Source: Clitopilus passeckerianus | Taxonomy: Eukaryota > Basidiomycota > Agaricomycetes > Agaricales > Entolomataceae | Assembly (NCBI GenBank): GCA_944990035.1 | Contig: CALYLX010000066.1 | Coordinates: 186,001-250,000 of the forward strand | Direction of reading: 5' to 3' | Length of the DNA stretch: 64,000 nucleotides | Shown here: one piece after another, positions 46,463 to 58,737 of the stretch | How the letters are laid out: each line of letters starts with the position of its first letter | Position numbering within the stretch: the stretch's first letter is position 1 | Notes under the pieces: model-generated | The model's database searches: none | What the model saw: the letters and a program-made list of their open reading frames with translations, nothing else | Told to the model about the DNA's origin: nothing | Program-made: the position numbers and the translations under genes

Positions 46463-49141
46463 CTAGAAAAGACCAAGTAGATCATCCTGCTGGGTTTGTT
46501 GTGATTGAGGCTGAGCAGGCGTCTGCGGTGGAATAGGTGTAGCCAGATTGGGGGTTACAGGGGACAACATTGAACCCCCAAAGCCAGCGCCCCCATTTCC
46601 GAAGTTAAAGGGTGCGGGTGTGGAATTGCCCACGCTTGTATTTCCGAATATTGAAACGAGGTCATCGAGAGGGTTGGTCGAGGTTCCTGCCAAAAGGTTC
46701 GCCGCTGCTGGTGTTTGTGAGAGAACTTCCGTAGCAGCCAGCCCTGATGGTTGACCGTCCGATGTCGGCTCATCATCAAAGTCCCTGGAAGACGACCGGA
46801 GTCAATGAGAGTGTCGGCAATGAGAGTCGGCGAAACACTTACAGCAGATTCTCTGCCTGTCGTCCTGCGGCAACTGTCTGGAGGGCCTTTTGTGCCAAGA
46901 ACTGATCATCCGGCAGACTATCCCAAAGTTAGCCCTTCGCATGTCAGGTAAAACAAAGAACACTCACTCTTCGGCTTTGCGGACTGCGTCAGCCCCTATT
47001 CGCCCTCTGCCAATGAAGGTTTCTGCGGGCTTGTGATAAACACTAGCCAAGCTTGAAATCTCGCCAAGTAACTCCTCCAAAAGTGCAGGTGATACGCTTG
47101 TCCGTGGTATGGATATTGGTGGTCGATGAGCAAGGACGACAGCCTGATCAAATAGGCCGGGTCAGAAGTCTGATCAACAGTCAACCCACTAGACTCACTT
47201 TCGCAGCTCCAGGATCCGTCGACAGCAATCGCCAGTAGATGTATGCTCTGTCCCGCACATCAGGAGAATCGCAGTCCTTTGTGGCTGTTGTCAAGACCCG
47301 CTGAACGATGCCTTGAGCCGAATCGGGTTTCTTGAGGAAGAGCTTGACGACAGCCGTCAACGTTTGTAATTGCACCTATAGTGGTATCGTCAGCTACGTG
47401 AACTTCTCATAAGGACTGAATAGTAAAGCTTACCGGGTACGATTCCTCTATGAATGTGTCCACGAATATTCCGAGTAACTCATCAGCGTTGTCAATCTTC
47501 TCAGCATACTCTCCGATGATCCAGATGAGAGATGCCTTGGCCTCGGGCTCGTCCAGTTCATCTAGGTTGGCGCAAAGTGTGGGAATAACACCTTCATATG
47601 TCGAGGGGTATTTTCTGAAGATGTCCTGCAAGCCAATCAGGTTACTGTATGCGGGTTTGGACACATTGTACTCACCTTCATGACTACGACGGCCTCCTGA
47701 ACAACGTAGCTGACGCGTGTAGCAATGAGGTCCAGGAGGACGTTAACACAACGCTCCGCTGCAGCATCAATTTTCACAGCCGCTTGACCGATAGCTTTAA
47801 TACTTCTTCTGACGAAGTCTACATCGACCTCGGAAGCATATCTGTTCACAAACGTAAGGACAGACTGGTACAAAAGTAGGTCAGGACTTACTCCTTCAAT
47901 TCGCTGAGAAGCGCATCAGCGTTCTTGTCTGTGGCCAGCTTGACCATGATATCCAGCTTCTCCACTTTCACGTATAGTGGATCGTTATACTTGCAGAAGA
48001 ACACCCGCATCTCGTTGGAGAGGACGTCCGAACGTTTCTGGAGGAGGAGGTTGATATTCCGTAGGGCAACCCATTGGACCTCAGGAGGTGAAGATAGAAG
48101 GGTGACAAGAGGAGGTGCCATTTTCCTCATGAGCTGCTTGATGAGCTCTTCCCTACGGACGTGTCTGACATGAATCATGATGACCTGGCCGAGTACTGCG
48201 ATTAGAGGCTACTCAGTCCCAGAACACACAAACCAACTGACTTTCATTGCAGCTAAAACTACGCTTCCATTAGCGTGCTGGAATTGAGGAACGACGCGTT
48301 CGCATATATGCTCGCTTTCCTTCTCGTCCTGGGCGACATATCGAGCAAGGGCATTCAAGACTGCCACGCGACCCCATTCCGAGCATTCGTTCAGTGCTAT
48401 GAGGAGTTTGCTGAGAATCGAGGAAGTGATGTGGAATATGGCAGGGTCTGAGGATGATGTCGATGGTTGAGCAGTGGCAAGATTGTGTATATCAGTTAGG
48501 GCAGCAACGGTGTTTGCGACGACCTTGAGCTGCATCAGCCAACCTCGACGAATTCAAGCGAACAGCCGTCCAACTCACCATAGGATTACTATCTGCAATC
48601 ATTTCGTGCAACTGCTCCAGGAAGCCATTATCAATAACCAAGTCCGGCTTGAGGTCGTAGAGCTTCGCGACGCAGAGTGCAGCAGTCTTTCGGACGTATG
48701 GATTCTCATCGCGCAGACATTTTTGCAATGGGTCGCATAGGTAGTCAATAATTTTCTCTGCTCGCAAACACCCCATCGTCCGTATTGCCAGCGCCCTAAC
48801 CAACGGATTTGGATCATCTGTGTCCTTCACGAAGGTATTGACGGCAAGAATTACGAGTTCGGGTTGAGTCTTGGCGTAGTTCATCAAATAGAGATAGACC
48901 AGTTTCTTCTGCTCGAGATCGTCCGTCTGCATATTCTTTAGCACGTCCGGGAACAGCCCACTGACATCTGGGAGGGTTGTTGGGTTCTGAGTTGGACTAG
49001 AGGAGCGCAGCACACACCTTTACCAACGGTCATGGACGCGATAGTGCGTTTTATGGCATCTTTTCGTTTCTCTCGGTATTCACTGTTGAGATCGACGCTA
49101 AGTTCGTAGTTTTCTCCTTTCCGAGGACCGCGAACGCTCAT
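46463..49141 (-). CDS. APL2: AP-1 adaptor complex beta subunit (beta-adaptin)
   Basis: The large AP-1 subunit links clathrin to cargo at the trans-Golgi and endosomes. It starts [20 protein letters not shown] and continues [20 protein letters not shown]. The HEAT/armadillo trunk has [93 protein letters not shown] and [19 protein letters not shown]. After TFIGR come an acidic Gln/Pro/Gly-rich hinge and the last residues DDLLGLF, a clathrin-box-like motif. No C-terminal ear domain follows, so the protein is about 735 residues, shorter than animal beta-1. About ten introns of 50-60 nt are present, for example around 47401-47432 and 48178-48242. Confidence 0.94.
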
Positions 49142-49408
49142 TGCGATGAGAAGAGATGGTGGTCAATGCGGTCGATGGCGCCGGGGATATGCAGTTTGTC
49201 TGTGCTTGGACACAGCTTGATCTCGTTTGACCATGCTCACAACCCTGGACAGATGTTTTTGTGCGAAATTGCCACAGAAACATTCCATCGTCGACTCAAG
49301 CAAGTTAATAAATGTATCATACACGTGCGCCACCTTTGCTGTATGAAAGGGATGATGTTACAAGCTAGAGTGTTTCATTTCTCTACTACACGTGCATTCC
49401 CAATAGAA

Positions 49409-50568
49409 TCAAACGTTGCAAATATTTCCGCTCCTCGTCGACGTATAACCTTTGTAGATCTCAATGGACCTAATGTGAGTAATCGAGTCCTTGGTGGGAG
49501 GGCCGTTTGACCAGTTGGGATCACCGCTGCTCCAGACGTTCCAAATCCAGTGCCCAGCCTGCGTTGGGACCTAGAAGGTGGAGATCCTTAGTTCAGACAC
49601 GACACTTAATAGGTGATAGACTCACATTGTTCGTAAGGCGGGCCTTCTGTACGCCGTCGATGTAAAAGGTGGTCGCATCAGCTGCCCACTAGGAGACCAA
49701 AGATGGTAAGAATAGACAGAAAATAATAATAAGAATTGCAACGTACATCAATGCGATACTCTGAGGTAGATGTATCCGTTAGTGGATCGGTAAGGACAGA
49801 ATAGAGATAGAAACTCACCATGATAATCTCCAGCAGGATCAAAGCTGAATGGAATGGTCTGATGCGTAGATGGATTGCCAGGAGTAAGGGCCTGACAAAC
49901 CCATCAGTACAATGCCATATATCTCCAAGTGCAGAAGGGAACTTACCTGGTTGGTGGCCCAGATACCAGAAGGAACGTTGGGGGTTCCATTGAATACGGT
50001 GCTAGTCAAGATTTCGAAATCGATCTCTTGGTTGTCATTTACTATGCGAAATATCGACCACTCAGCATCCGCAAGTTCAAACAATTGTGAGGGCACTCAC
50101 AGTAGAAGAAGTTTCCTTCAACAACACCAGGGACACCGCTGGACTTCAGCACAGTCCTCACTGACGCATATTTGAATGCATCATTGGTAGAAATCTCTGC
50201 ACTCAAGATGTTTCCGCTTCCTGACCAAGCTGATACTTTGAGATCGACAGAACCCGAGCCGAGGGCGACATTATTGGAAGTAAAGGTATGGCCGACGGGG
50301 GATGAGCCAATTGGGTAGTTGCTGATCGAAATTCCAGCGTTGCTGTATGGCGCTTTCAGAATGTCACTTTAACAGGAGATGTATTGAAATGGGCTGACGA
50401 GAGCACAGAGGCCGCATTTCCACCTGGAGTCACGCCGGAGAAGTCTGTTTTGACGTGCTGAGTGAAACCTCCTGATACGCCAGAGACAACATAGGTATCG
50501 CAGGTAGCGGCAGCAACGACGCCGAAGTAGACGTAGAGCGCCAAGAGAGGGCTGAGGGTAAGCTTCAT
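49409..50568 (-). CDS. Glycoside hydrolase family 16, secreted beta-glucanase/transglycosylase-like
   Basis: GH16 proteins cut or rearrange beta-1,3(4)-glucans. A signal peptide (MKLTLSPLLALYVYFGVVAA) precedes CDTYVVSGVSGGFTQHVKTD. The jelly-roll core follows: VDLKVSAWSGSGNILSAEIS, ASVRTVLKSSGVPGVVEGNF, then the catalytic strand NDNQEIDFEILTS, which carries the two Glu and the Asp in the E.D.E pattern. EYRIDWAADATTFYIDGVQK is the usual second strand, and HWIWNVWSSGDPNWSNGPPT comes near the end. The terminus is STRSGNICNV. About seven introns of 50-70 nt; length about 315 residues. It lies next to AP-1 beta and near a GH30 gene on the same strand. Whether it acts on its own wall or on outside glucan cannot be decided. 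Confidence 0.88.
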
Positions 50569-51268
50569 GGTTCGATGGCTCTAGCACCAAAGAGTTGAAA
50601 GCCTGGGTTCAGATGCGTTCGATGATTATATACCAAAGATGACATAGGAGACCAGCAGCCGTTTGTCCATATGCTGAAGAGCCCCGCGTACCGACCCGAA
50701 CAACACATGCGTAGAAACCAAGCGCTCAGTAGCAGTATGACCATCCCAACCGTATGATGGTGTTGCTTCTTGATATCATCTTTCGACGGGTCCGCAGAAA
50801 AACTGCTGGGTCCTCGAGCACAGGACCAAACCCCCATGTGCACCTTCCTCTGCTCCACTAAGACTTCATGCAGTCCTCGACTCTGGTGATTGACAGTATC
50901 ATCCCGACAGGTCGGCTCCGAGTCGATGGAAAAGAACTGAAGAAAGGTGCCTTGCAGAACTGCAAATCATCTCATTTCTTCGAAGACGTGCTTTCGTCGT
51001 TATGTTCTGATACAAACTTCCGTGAATCCATTGAATTCCATGCCATGATGATCGTTGTAAGTGCATGAGCAGTTGGCATGGTGGCTATGCATAGCCCAGG
51101 CATGACATCAACCAGCAACGAGGTGAGCTCAAATTGAAATAGAGCAGATGGCGTGGGAGACCGTTCAATCACTTCCTCATTTTCGCTTTAGACTCGCCAC
51201 AGCGTGCCTCCCGACATTCCTTCTGTCTACTCTCTCCTTTCACGACACGTAGTGTTTACGAACTTGCA
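50569..51268. other. Divergent intergenic region, 700 bp
   Basis: It holds the promoters of the GH16 gene (-) and the Sur7-like gene (+). Before 51269 lies a CT-rich tract (about 51225-51245) typical of strong basidiomycete start regions. ORFs here overlap on both strands and are not supported. Confidence 0.5.
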
Positions 51269-52224
51269 ATGGCTCGCGCATTCTGTATCCCTGGCATAAT
51301 CTTCATTTTTTGCGCCTTTGTGCTCAATTTCTTGACGTCAATCTCCTTGCCTTACCTCACTGCTTTGGATATCACTCGTACGCACTATGGAAATGGCGTC
51401 CAGCAGCAAGGTCAGGATGGAATCACCGAGCTTCGTGTAAGTTTCATTTCAGTGACGTGCCCAACTCATACTGACAATCTCTCCTTCATAGTTTGGTGTC
51501 TGGTAAGCCCCTAATCATGTTCTAGATGGAGTGTCGTCTCACCGATTTCAGGGCGCCCTGCTACTACAACGAGAATCATGACAAGACATGTTTCTCTGCA
51601 GGTAAAATAATACTTTGATTTCGCCTGACGAATCCGTCCTTACCAGCGTTACGAAGGCCACGGTTATGCCATCCAGATTCAAAACCAAGAGAAGTCTAAC
51701 ACTGTGACCATTTCCAGCAACTGGACTCGCGGATTGGCCGTCCACCCCGTCGGTGCGCACATTTTCCTTCAATTACCCTCCATTGGGCCCTACTAACCCC
51801 CATTCCAGCCACCGCTGTGACCTTCGTCGCTCTCCTGCTGTCGCTCTCCCAGCATGTTACCGTCACCCTCGTGGCCTCGCTCGTATCTTTCCTCGCCGCC
51901 GCTTTGACGTTAATCGCTTTCGCCATTGACATCGCTTTGTTTGCATATGTCAAACACGAGATGAACAAACTCCTTGAGAGCCAAACTAAGACTAGGCCTG
52001 GACCCGGTAAATATTTTTGGCACATCGGACTCTGGATATCGTTCTGAAATTTTCTACTTTTGACAGGCTTCTGGTTGACCCTTGTCTCTCTCATCCTCCT
52101 TCTGCTCGGCGGATGCACTGTCTGCTTCGGACGTCGCAAGGATCGCATGGGTGATGCCACCTCCTATCCCACGAAGCCCACCACCGGAGGCTTCTTCGCC
52201 CGTTTCCGCAAGAACAAGGCTTAA
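51269..52224 (+). CDS. Sur7/PalI-family four-helix plasma-membrane protein
   Basis: Claudin-like fungal membrane proteins of this family act in eisosomes and in pH or cell-wall sensing. Helix 1 is FCIPGIIFIFCAFVLNFLTS. The external loop carries the family signature FGVWAPCYYNENHDKTCFSA, with W..C then a second Cys ten residues on. Three helices follow: AVTFVALLLSLSQHVTVTLV, ASLVSFLAAALTLIAFAIDI, and FWLTLVSLILLLLGGCTVCF. The basic tail is RRKDRMGDATSYPTKPTTGG and FFARFRKNKA. Splicing is intricate: an 11-nt exon (51492-51502) encodes FGV and part of W, and the exon after CFSA resumes at GHGYAIQIQNQ using acceptor acgaag. PalI-type members have a long cytosolic tail; the short tail favours a Sur7/Dcv1-like protein. 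Confidence 0.8.
51492..51502 (+). other. 11-nt micro-exon of the Sur7-like gene
   Basis: TTTGGTGTCTG lies between acceptor ttcatag and donor gtaagc. It completes FGVW, the start of the W..C family motif, and the frame is lost if it is skipped. Confidence 0.85.
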
Positions 52225-53577
52225 ACGACCGTACCAAGGTCTTCAGTGTAGAAAAATGTGCCCATTGAACGTTTTTATCTTTGACTGAACATCCCTTGTC
52301 CTCTACCTAATTTCTCCTTTTCTTTTCGTTTTGAACTCGGAAAAACACATACCCTTTTGGACCATCGTAGTAATTACCTATACTTTGTTCGACCATGTTG
52401 TGCCTGTAATGTCTTTTTAGGAACCCTTTTTGTTTCTAAAATGCATCTTGGACGGAGGCAGTATTAATTTACAAACGCGACATGTCACGCGATTTATGTC
52501 ACGCGAGGACGCGTCCCGGATTCCGACTCACACGAGGCTGTTCATTTGCAGAAGGTTCGGACCGTCCGCCACTCTTGTGGTGCTTTCTCCTTCATTCTAC
52601 CTTTCCGTTGTCTATTGTTGTCTTCCAAATTTCCTCAAAATGAAACCCGGAAGTCCCATTGTCGGACGAACCAGCGCGTCCAGGCAGGGTTGAAGTCCCT
52701 CAAACCGGTTCTTGCTAAACTTCGTGATATGAGGCAGGGGCGAAGGACCTAGTATCATGCAATGACAGAAGCTTGAGGTTCTTTGACATGAACCATCAAC
52801 GATTCCCCTCCCTTTCATTCTCGTTGAGAACAAACTTTGATTGCAGTGGACCCCCATACGGACTTTCCACGACCCACAGACCAGTTAGAGCCCATCGTCA
52901 TGATGTGGTTTCTCCAAGGCGATGGAGCTGTGACTCGGTTTTCTCCATTCTAGAGGAGTAATCCCACGCGATATCCCCTTGGCTTTTCGATAGAGTGCTG
53001 GAAAGAATACAGCGAAAATGGCGGGAGCGCTTGACGGAACCTATACTTGGGATGGAGAAGAGCAAGGTCATTGGCACAAAGATGTCTATCAACTGCTGCC
53101 GGATGACGCTATCCAAGGACATTTTCGTAAGTACATGGACTTGATTGCCACAGCTCAAGACGTCTATTCTGTACGGCAAAGGTGCTTCTGAAAGGCGGGA
53201 GCGTCGGTGCAGCTTCTAATTGATCGCAAACTTTCTCTTTTGACATGGCATTCACCTTCCGCCTTGTGAAGTCCAAGCGAAATGCCAAAGGACATCGGCC
53301 CTTTTGCCCTGTTGTCGTGCAAACCTCGGCCCATCAACGTGGGGAACCATCTTTGTTTGGAACACGAACCGGTTCTCAGGCTTCCCAAGTTCCTTGTCAC
53401 CCGACTGGCATATGCCCGTTCAATCCTTTATAACAGTCCAATCATGTCCGCTGAAACCTGTGAACTATATGCTCCCATCAGGTCCATTGTAAACCTGCCG
53501 ATCAATGGCCCTGTTGTGCTCTCTTTAAAACCTTCGGGTCTTGATTCTTCATCGCGGTCCTTTCCCTTTGTTGCAGC
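52225..53577. other. Intergenic region, 1.35 kb
   Basis: Only overlapping short frames are present. One short frame from 53019 (MAGALDGTYTWDGEEQGHWH) looks slightly protein-like but ends after about 60 codons and has no support. The right part is the P450 promoter. Confidence 0.4.
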
Positions 53578-55839
53578 ATGCTGTCTTTCTCCAGCACCAA
53601 TTCCCCGGCGCTGACTTTGGCATCTCTCCTCACGGTCACATCGACGTCGTATTATGTGTATCGATACCTGACTACTGACAGGGAAGGCCTACCGCCTGGG
53701 CCGAAGCGGGCACCATTTATCGGGAATTTGCTCCAGATGTCAGAGGCGAAGCATCCAGAAGAGTTGTACACGGAACTTGCGCGAGAATATGGTAAGCATT
53801 GAGCCTAGTATCGGGTTCAAAGGTGTTGACCTCGCCCGTAGGCCCGATCCTATATCTTCAAGTCTTCAGCCAGCCAATGCTTGTCTTGACTGATCTGGAT
53901 ATCGTGCGGGACCTCATGGAGAAACGGAGTGCCATCTATTCCGACCGACCTCGATTTGTTCTCTTTTCCGAGCTGTGTGTATATGCATTCTCTGGAATAT
54001 ATAATCCCATGCTGACGTCGCCTACAGGATGGGGTGGCAGCAAGCCTCTACACATGTCCACTAGTAGGTGCAAATGTACTTGACCCCCATGCATGTATTA
54101 ATATGTATTTCATTTAGCGGCCCGCGATTCCGAAAGCACAGGCGGTTCGTTCAGCAAGTGTTCAATCAGAAGGCATCCCAGGTGTTCGTTCCTCTGCAAC
54201 AGAAGGAGACACTTAATATGCTGGAAGGCCTGATCGAATCACCTGGATCATATGTGGATCATTTCCGCAGGTAAGAGTAGCATATATTCAGGTTCTTGCA
54301 CATTCTGATTCCAAACTCGACTAGGTTCGCCGCAGCAACCATTTTGAGGATCACCTACGGTCATACGGTCAATTCTGTGGATGATCAATTCGTTACTTTA
54401 GGTGTGGCGCTCATATTGATAATATCAATTCTGTGACCAGAGCGCTGACTGTTTTGAAGCTGAGAGAGCCGGTACACTTACAATTGAAGCTGGAACGCCT
54501 GCCGCAACTCTCGTCGATTTCTTCCCAGTTCTACGGTAGGCATACCCTGGATCAGCTTCTCTGTCCGCTCACGCTCGCTTCAACCCACTAGATACCTCCC
54601 TTCATGGGCACCCTTTGCCGGGTTCAAGCGTAGAGCCAGAGTGACAAAGGATGCTGTCGATAGCATGATGAATATTCCTTTTGAAAAAGTGAAGTCTGAT
54701 ATAGTATGTGTAGCATTTAAGAATTCTTCTCCGCCTTTGCTCATTTGTTTTGCAGCGCTCAGGACAACCTATTATACCCTCCTTTACTTCCAATCTTCTT
54801 GAAGCCACCGAAGACGAAGGAGAAATCAAAGGTGCTGCCGGCACCCTGTATGCTGGTACGGCTGCGCAGCTTATCCATATTTTCCTTTTCTTAACATCGT
54901 TTCGTAGCTGCTGAGGATACGGTAAGGTTTTCAGGTGGTCACCTTGCCGGCTTACTGACTCTGAGACCTACAGACCGTTTCAGTCATGAAGACGTTCATC
55001 CTCGCCATGGTTAGGAATCCCGACGTATTTAAGAAAGCTCAAGACGAAGTTGACCTGATCGTCGGCAACGACCGCCTGCCCACTCTTGAAGACAAATACT
55101 CGATGCCATACCTCGAATGCGTCTTGAAAGAGTGCCTAAGGTCCGTATATCTTCCATATGTCCATCAGTCCCAGCGGCCGCCCTGATATCTCGTCTCCCA
55201 AGGTGGAACCCTCCGGCACCTCTCGGCCTTCCTCATCGGCTTATGGAAGACGATGTTTATGAAGGGCATGTTCTTCCTAAAGGGTCGATGGTCTTTGCCA
55301 ACATCTAGTACGTTTCGCCCCCGACATACAATACAGTTTCAGAAACGCTAACACATTCTTCCGGCAGTGGGATGATGCAGAACTGCGAGGATCCTAAAGA
55401 ATTCAGGCCCGAAAGGCACATGCATTCAAAGAACACCCTTCCCGACCCTAGAGATGTCGTGTTCGGCTTCGGACGGAGGTACGCTGGTCTTCTATCCATC
55501 AGAAAAGTAGAATCCTGAACTCATGGGAATCGAATAGGATCTGTCCCGGCCGCCACCTTGCTGAGAACAGCGTTTGGCTCACGATGGCGAATATGCTGGC
55601 AGCCTTGGATATATCGAGATCAAAGGAAGATCTGGAAAAGGACATATTCCCGCCTTTCGAGGTCAACGTTGGGTTTATCAGGTATGTTTTCTCCCATGGC
55701 CCGTAATCGAGGGTAGAGACTGACTTGGTTTCTGGCCTTGTGTAGACACCCTAAACCCTTCGCATGCACTATTCACCCTCGTTCTGAGATACTGATCGAT
55801 TTGGTCAAGGAGACGAAGGTACATTTGGCGGAAAACTGA
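53578..55839 (+). CDS. Cytochrome P450 monooxygenase
   Basis: This is a class II microsomal P450 of the fungal type. The N-terminal helix [20 protein letters not shown] anchors it in the ER, followed by the proline hinge [14 protein letters not shown]. The C-helix region is [16 protein letters not shown]. The I-helix oxygen-binding segment is [19 protein letters not shown]. The K-helix ExxR is [11 protein letters not shown]. The PERF-type motif reads FRPERHM, and the heme loop is [16 protein letters not shown], with the cysteine ligand. The C-terminus is [16 protein letters not shown]. About a dozen introns. The overall pattern resembles basidiomycete CYP families with many paralogues; substrate is unknown. 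No redox partner or synthase adjoins it. Confidence 0.93.
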
Positions 55840-56184
55840 CCTATTGTAGACTATTAAATCGGCCTGTATTATGGCCCACCTGCTTCCCTCATTTCCCGTT
55901 CTCCAGCTGGATCACGTCTTTTCATCTTTTGCATGCATACAAGGAAGTTCATAAATAACTGATACCCATCCTTCATGTAACTTTGTTCTTTGTTGTCATT
56001 AATTGTGCGGAAACCAAATGCCAGAATTTTGACGGAAATGATGAAAGTCGATGATATCACATCTCTCACCGCTGCTATCACAGATTGTAGAAACTTCGGT
56101 AACTTTCGAGGAATGTACCGCCGTTCTTGACTTTAATTATAGACAGGGCGATCTGGGCTTGCACAGCTAAATTTCTACCCCAAC
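55840..56184. other. Intergenic region, 345 bp
   Basis: It holds the P450 3' flank and the promoter of the next gene on the same strand. Nothing else is seen. Confidence 0.4.
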
Positions 56185-56635
56185 ATGGATCTAATTACGG
56201 CACAAAGACTTGGCTTGCCTCCTCCTGAAGAAGAATCCCCCAACAGTACAACTTCGGAGCAAAATGGCGAGGATGCCTCAGGCTCGATCAAATTAGATGA
56301 TCTTGGCCCAATGGTGGTCAATAGCGATGGGGTACGTTGCCGTAATTTATGAAGGAAAGGTGTTCAATGACTGAGGTTCTTGGACAGACGTTATCTCGAA
56401 TCGCCAACTGGAAGCAAATGACGGAATCTGAGAGGGAAAGGACTGTGAGGGTGCTTAATGCTCGTAACAAGTATGTGACTAACCCTTCCTTCTGCTAGCG
56501 TGGTCTGACGTACACTTATCCGCTAGGATGCGCCTCGCAAATGAAGCTAAGAAAGATAACGAGGGGGCACAAGGAGAACAAATGACTCTAAATGAGGGCG
56601 CTCCTGCCTCCCAAGCACCCATCACGCGTGGTTGA
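56185..56635 (+). CDS. Small conserved hydrophilic protein (112 residues), unknown function
   Basis: Three exons join in frame: MDLITAQRLGLPPPEEESPN through LDDLGPMVVNSDG; then TLSRIANWKQMTESERERTV through LNARNK; then MRLANEAKKDNEGAQGEQMT to the end QAPITRG. The introns have gtacgt/ggacag and gtatgt/cgctag borders. The central block DLGPMVVNSDGTLSRIANW with the helix following it (MTESERERTVRVLNARNK) resembles a short block I have seen in fungal proteins of unknown function, but I cannot name the family. There is no signal peptide or membrane helix, and the C-terminal part is charged. No single frame shows the gene, because each exon is under 170 nt. Confidence 0.7.
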
Positions 56636-56941
56636 ATACCTCTCAATAGCCATGCTCTGATCGTCGTTTCAGCATCAGAGCACCAGTATACACTCCACTG
56701 TCGTCATTGCGCGATCGACTTCATGGCTTCAGGCTCCAGAAATGGAATCGATGATCGCTAATTGACAGGAAGGCAGTTGGAATTGGGATTTAACGTGGGG
56801 TCAATTTACTAGATCGTCGCTAAAGCGTCGGAGTAGAAGTGCTTGTAAGGACGAAGTAGGTATTATAACTGCCAGAAGTGATAAGTTCATTTGAATCCAC
56901 GTATACATCCTGTAATTAGCCCCCTGAAGCACTGTCCAACG
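56636..56941. terminator. Convergent 3' region, 306 bp
   Basis: The small protein gene (+) and the F-box-like gene (-) end here facing each other. No further feature is seen. Confidence 0.35.
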
Positions 56942-58737
56942 TCACGCCTGCAAGTGCACCTTCCTACGGTACCGAACCCCATCAAGCCAAACGACCTCCA
57001 GCTGTCGTGGGCCTTCCTCGAAAACCCTCTTTGCAAGTCCTTCATCATCTAGCTGCGACTGCTTCGAGTGCTTCCTGTATCTCATCTCGAATCCGACTTC
57101 TCTGAGCTCTCGCAATTTATCAACCCCGATTTCACAGAATGTATGCTATGTAAAAATGACATTTCATTAGGGATGGAAGTAAGGAAGAGAAGGAGGGGTG
57201 CTCACCACTATCTCCAGCTTCACCGCGATTCTGAGCACGTTGAGGTTATTGCAATTCAGCACCAGCAGGCGAGAGGCCTTGACACCGACATATGCATGCC
57301 GCATGTCAAGAACTCTAAGTGTTTTGGGGTGCTTCGCCAATAAATGTTCGATCAAGCTGTCAAATGCAGGTCCACATCCCCACGCTGGACTATGCTTATC
57401 ATTGTCATCTTCACCATCTCCTGCGTCTTGGTCTTCATCGTCTACGAGCCTGAGGATTTCAAGAGGTGCATGAGAAATGATAGTTCGTGTCCACTTGCAT
57501 AATGCTTGAGCCGCGCTGGGTGTAGAGATAGACTCGTGGACGGCCGTGAAAGAGGTAAGATGTGTCAGGCGGGGACGGGTGGTGTATGGCTTGTATTGCT
57601 TGGATCATATAACACAATAAGAAGAGGATCTTGTTGAAAAGTAGCTCCCGGTACTCACAAAGTAATATTGCAGCTGTAGCTTCTCTAGTCTTTGAAGTTG
57701 TGAGAGTGCTTTGAGGACGTCGTCATGAGTTAGAGAGTAGGAAAGTCCGAGAGTGAATTCTCTTAGATTTGACTGGATGTATGGAAGCGAAACAATGCAT
57801 GCGAGTACGCCAGGTGTTATTGAACCACAGTTATCCTAATGTGAGATTCAATGCAGCTCGGACTCTAGAAACGACAGTAGAACGAACCTCAAAGTGAAGG
57901 CCTTGAAGAGCAGGAAATGGGAAAGCAGACTTCAGAGTGGTGTCTTCTCCTTCTACCGCCCAATTCCCAGTTAGGCAGTCAGGTAGTAGGTTCAAGGCAG
58001 TACGAGTTGGGCTCTGAACTGTGAGGGTACAGAGCTGAAGAGAGGCGGCTTGTAACAACTGAATCAACAGGGGCGCTGTTTGGTCATCTGTGCATGAATG
58101 GTTGACTTTGATAGATCGCAGCGGGGGGAACGTTGAGGCAGAGTCTGGCTCAGAATCCTCTGTTTGTTCGGGATTTCCAGCCTGTTCGGCGAAATCGCGA
58201 GAGAGTAGTGCTTCGAACAACGGAACAAAAACATGATCGTGGTAGTTATCTGGTGTCAGTACCAAGGATGATAGGTTTGGAAGGCATTTCACAAAGCCTG
58301 CGAGCTTGACAGAGAATGTTGATAGCGATATGGATTTGGTCGACAGGTATCCTGGCGCAGAATCAGAAATCAATGTTTGGACCTCCTTGAGAATAAGACG
58401 GATAAACATACCGTCAATGACCAGCTCTCGAACGAGTCGGGCATTGCCCCCTGAGCAAGCAGACCATAGCTGAGAATTTTGCTACTGAACCCCATCAACG
58501 GCCTTTCTCCTGGCACATATCGTTCAAGCATACCGGAATCTCACCCTTGTCCCTCAAATTCAATATTGCTCGAAACTTCGGTGCATAGACTACTTTCGCA
58601 TAGAGCAGCTGAGATGCTGCATGATTGAAGGCCTTATTTACCAGCGAACACTGAAAGACCTCATTTTTACTGTTGCTGAAGATGTTCAGAATGAGGATGA
58701 GGATTTCAGTTGGGAGTGGGACCATTGCGGTTGGCAA
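56942..58737 (-). CDS. F-box-like / leucine-rich-repeat domain protein
   Basis: The N-terminus MVPLPTEILILILNIFSNSK, with KNEVFQCSLVNKAFNHAASQ, is an F-box-like helix pair, the Skp1-binding part of SCF ubiquitin ligases. Exons after it carry irregular leucine-rich repeats: LAGFVKCLPNLSSLVLTPDN, PPLRSIKVNHSCTD, LQLCTLTVQSPTRTALNLLP, LKALSQLQRLEKLQLQYYF, LKSAFPFPALQGLHFE and LRVLDMRHAYVGVKASRLLV. The end is LEVVWLDGVRYRRKVHLQA. About seven exons; introns are about 50-60 nt. Agaricomycetes have hundreds of such genes, most without known targets. Its repeats are degenerate, as is usual for that expanded family. Confidence 0.8.
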
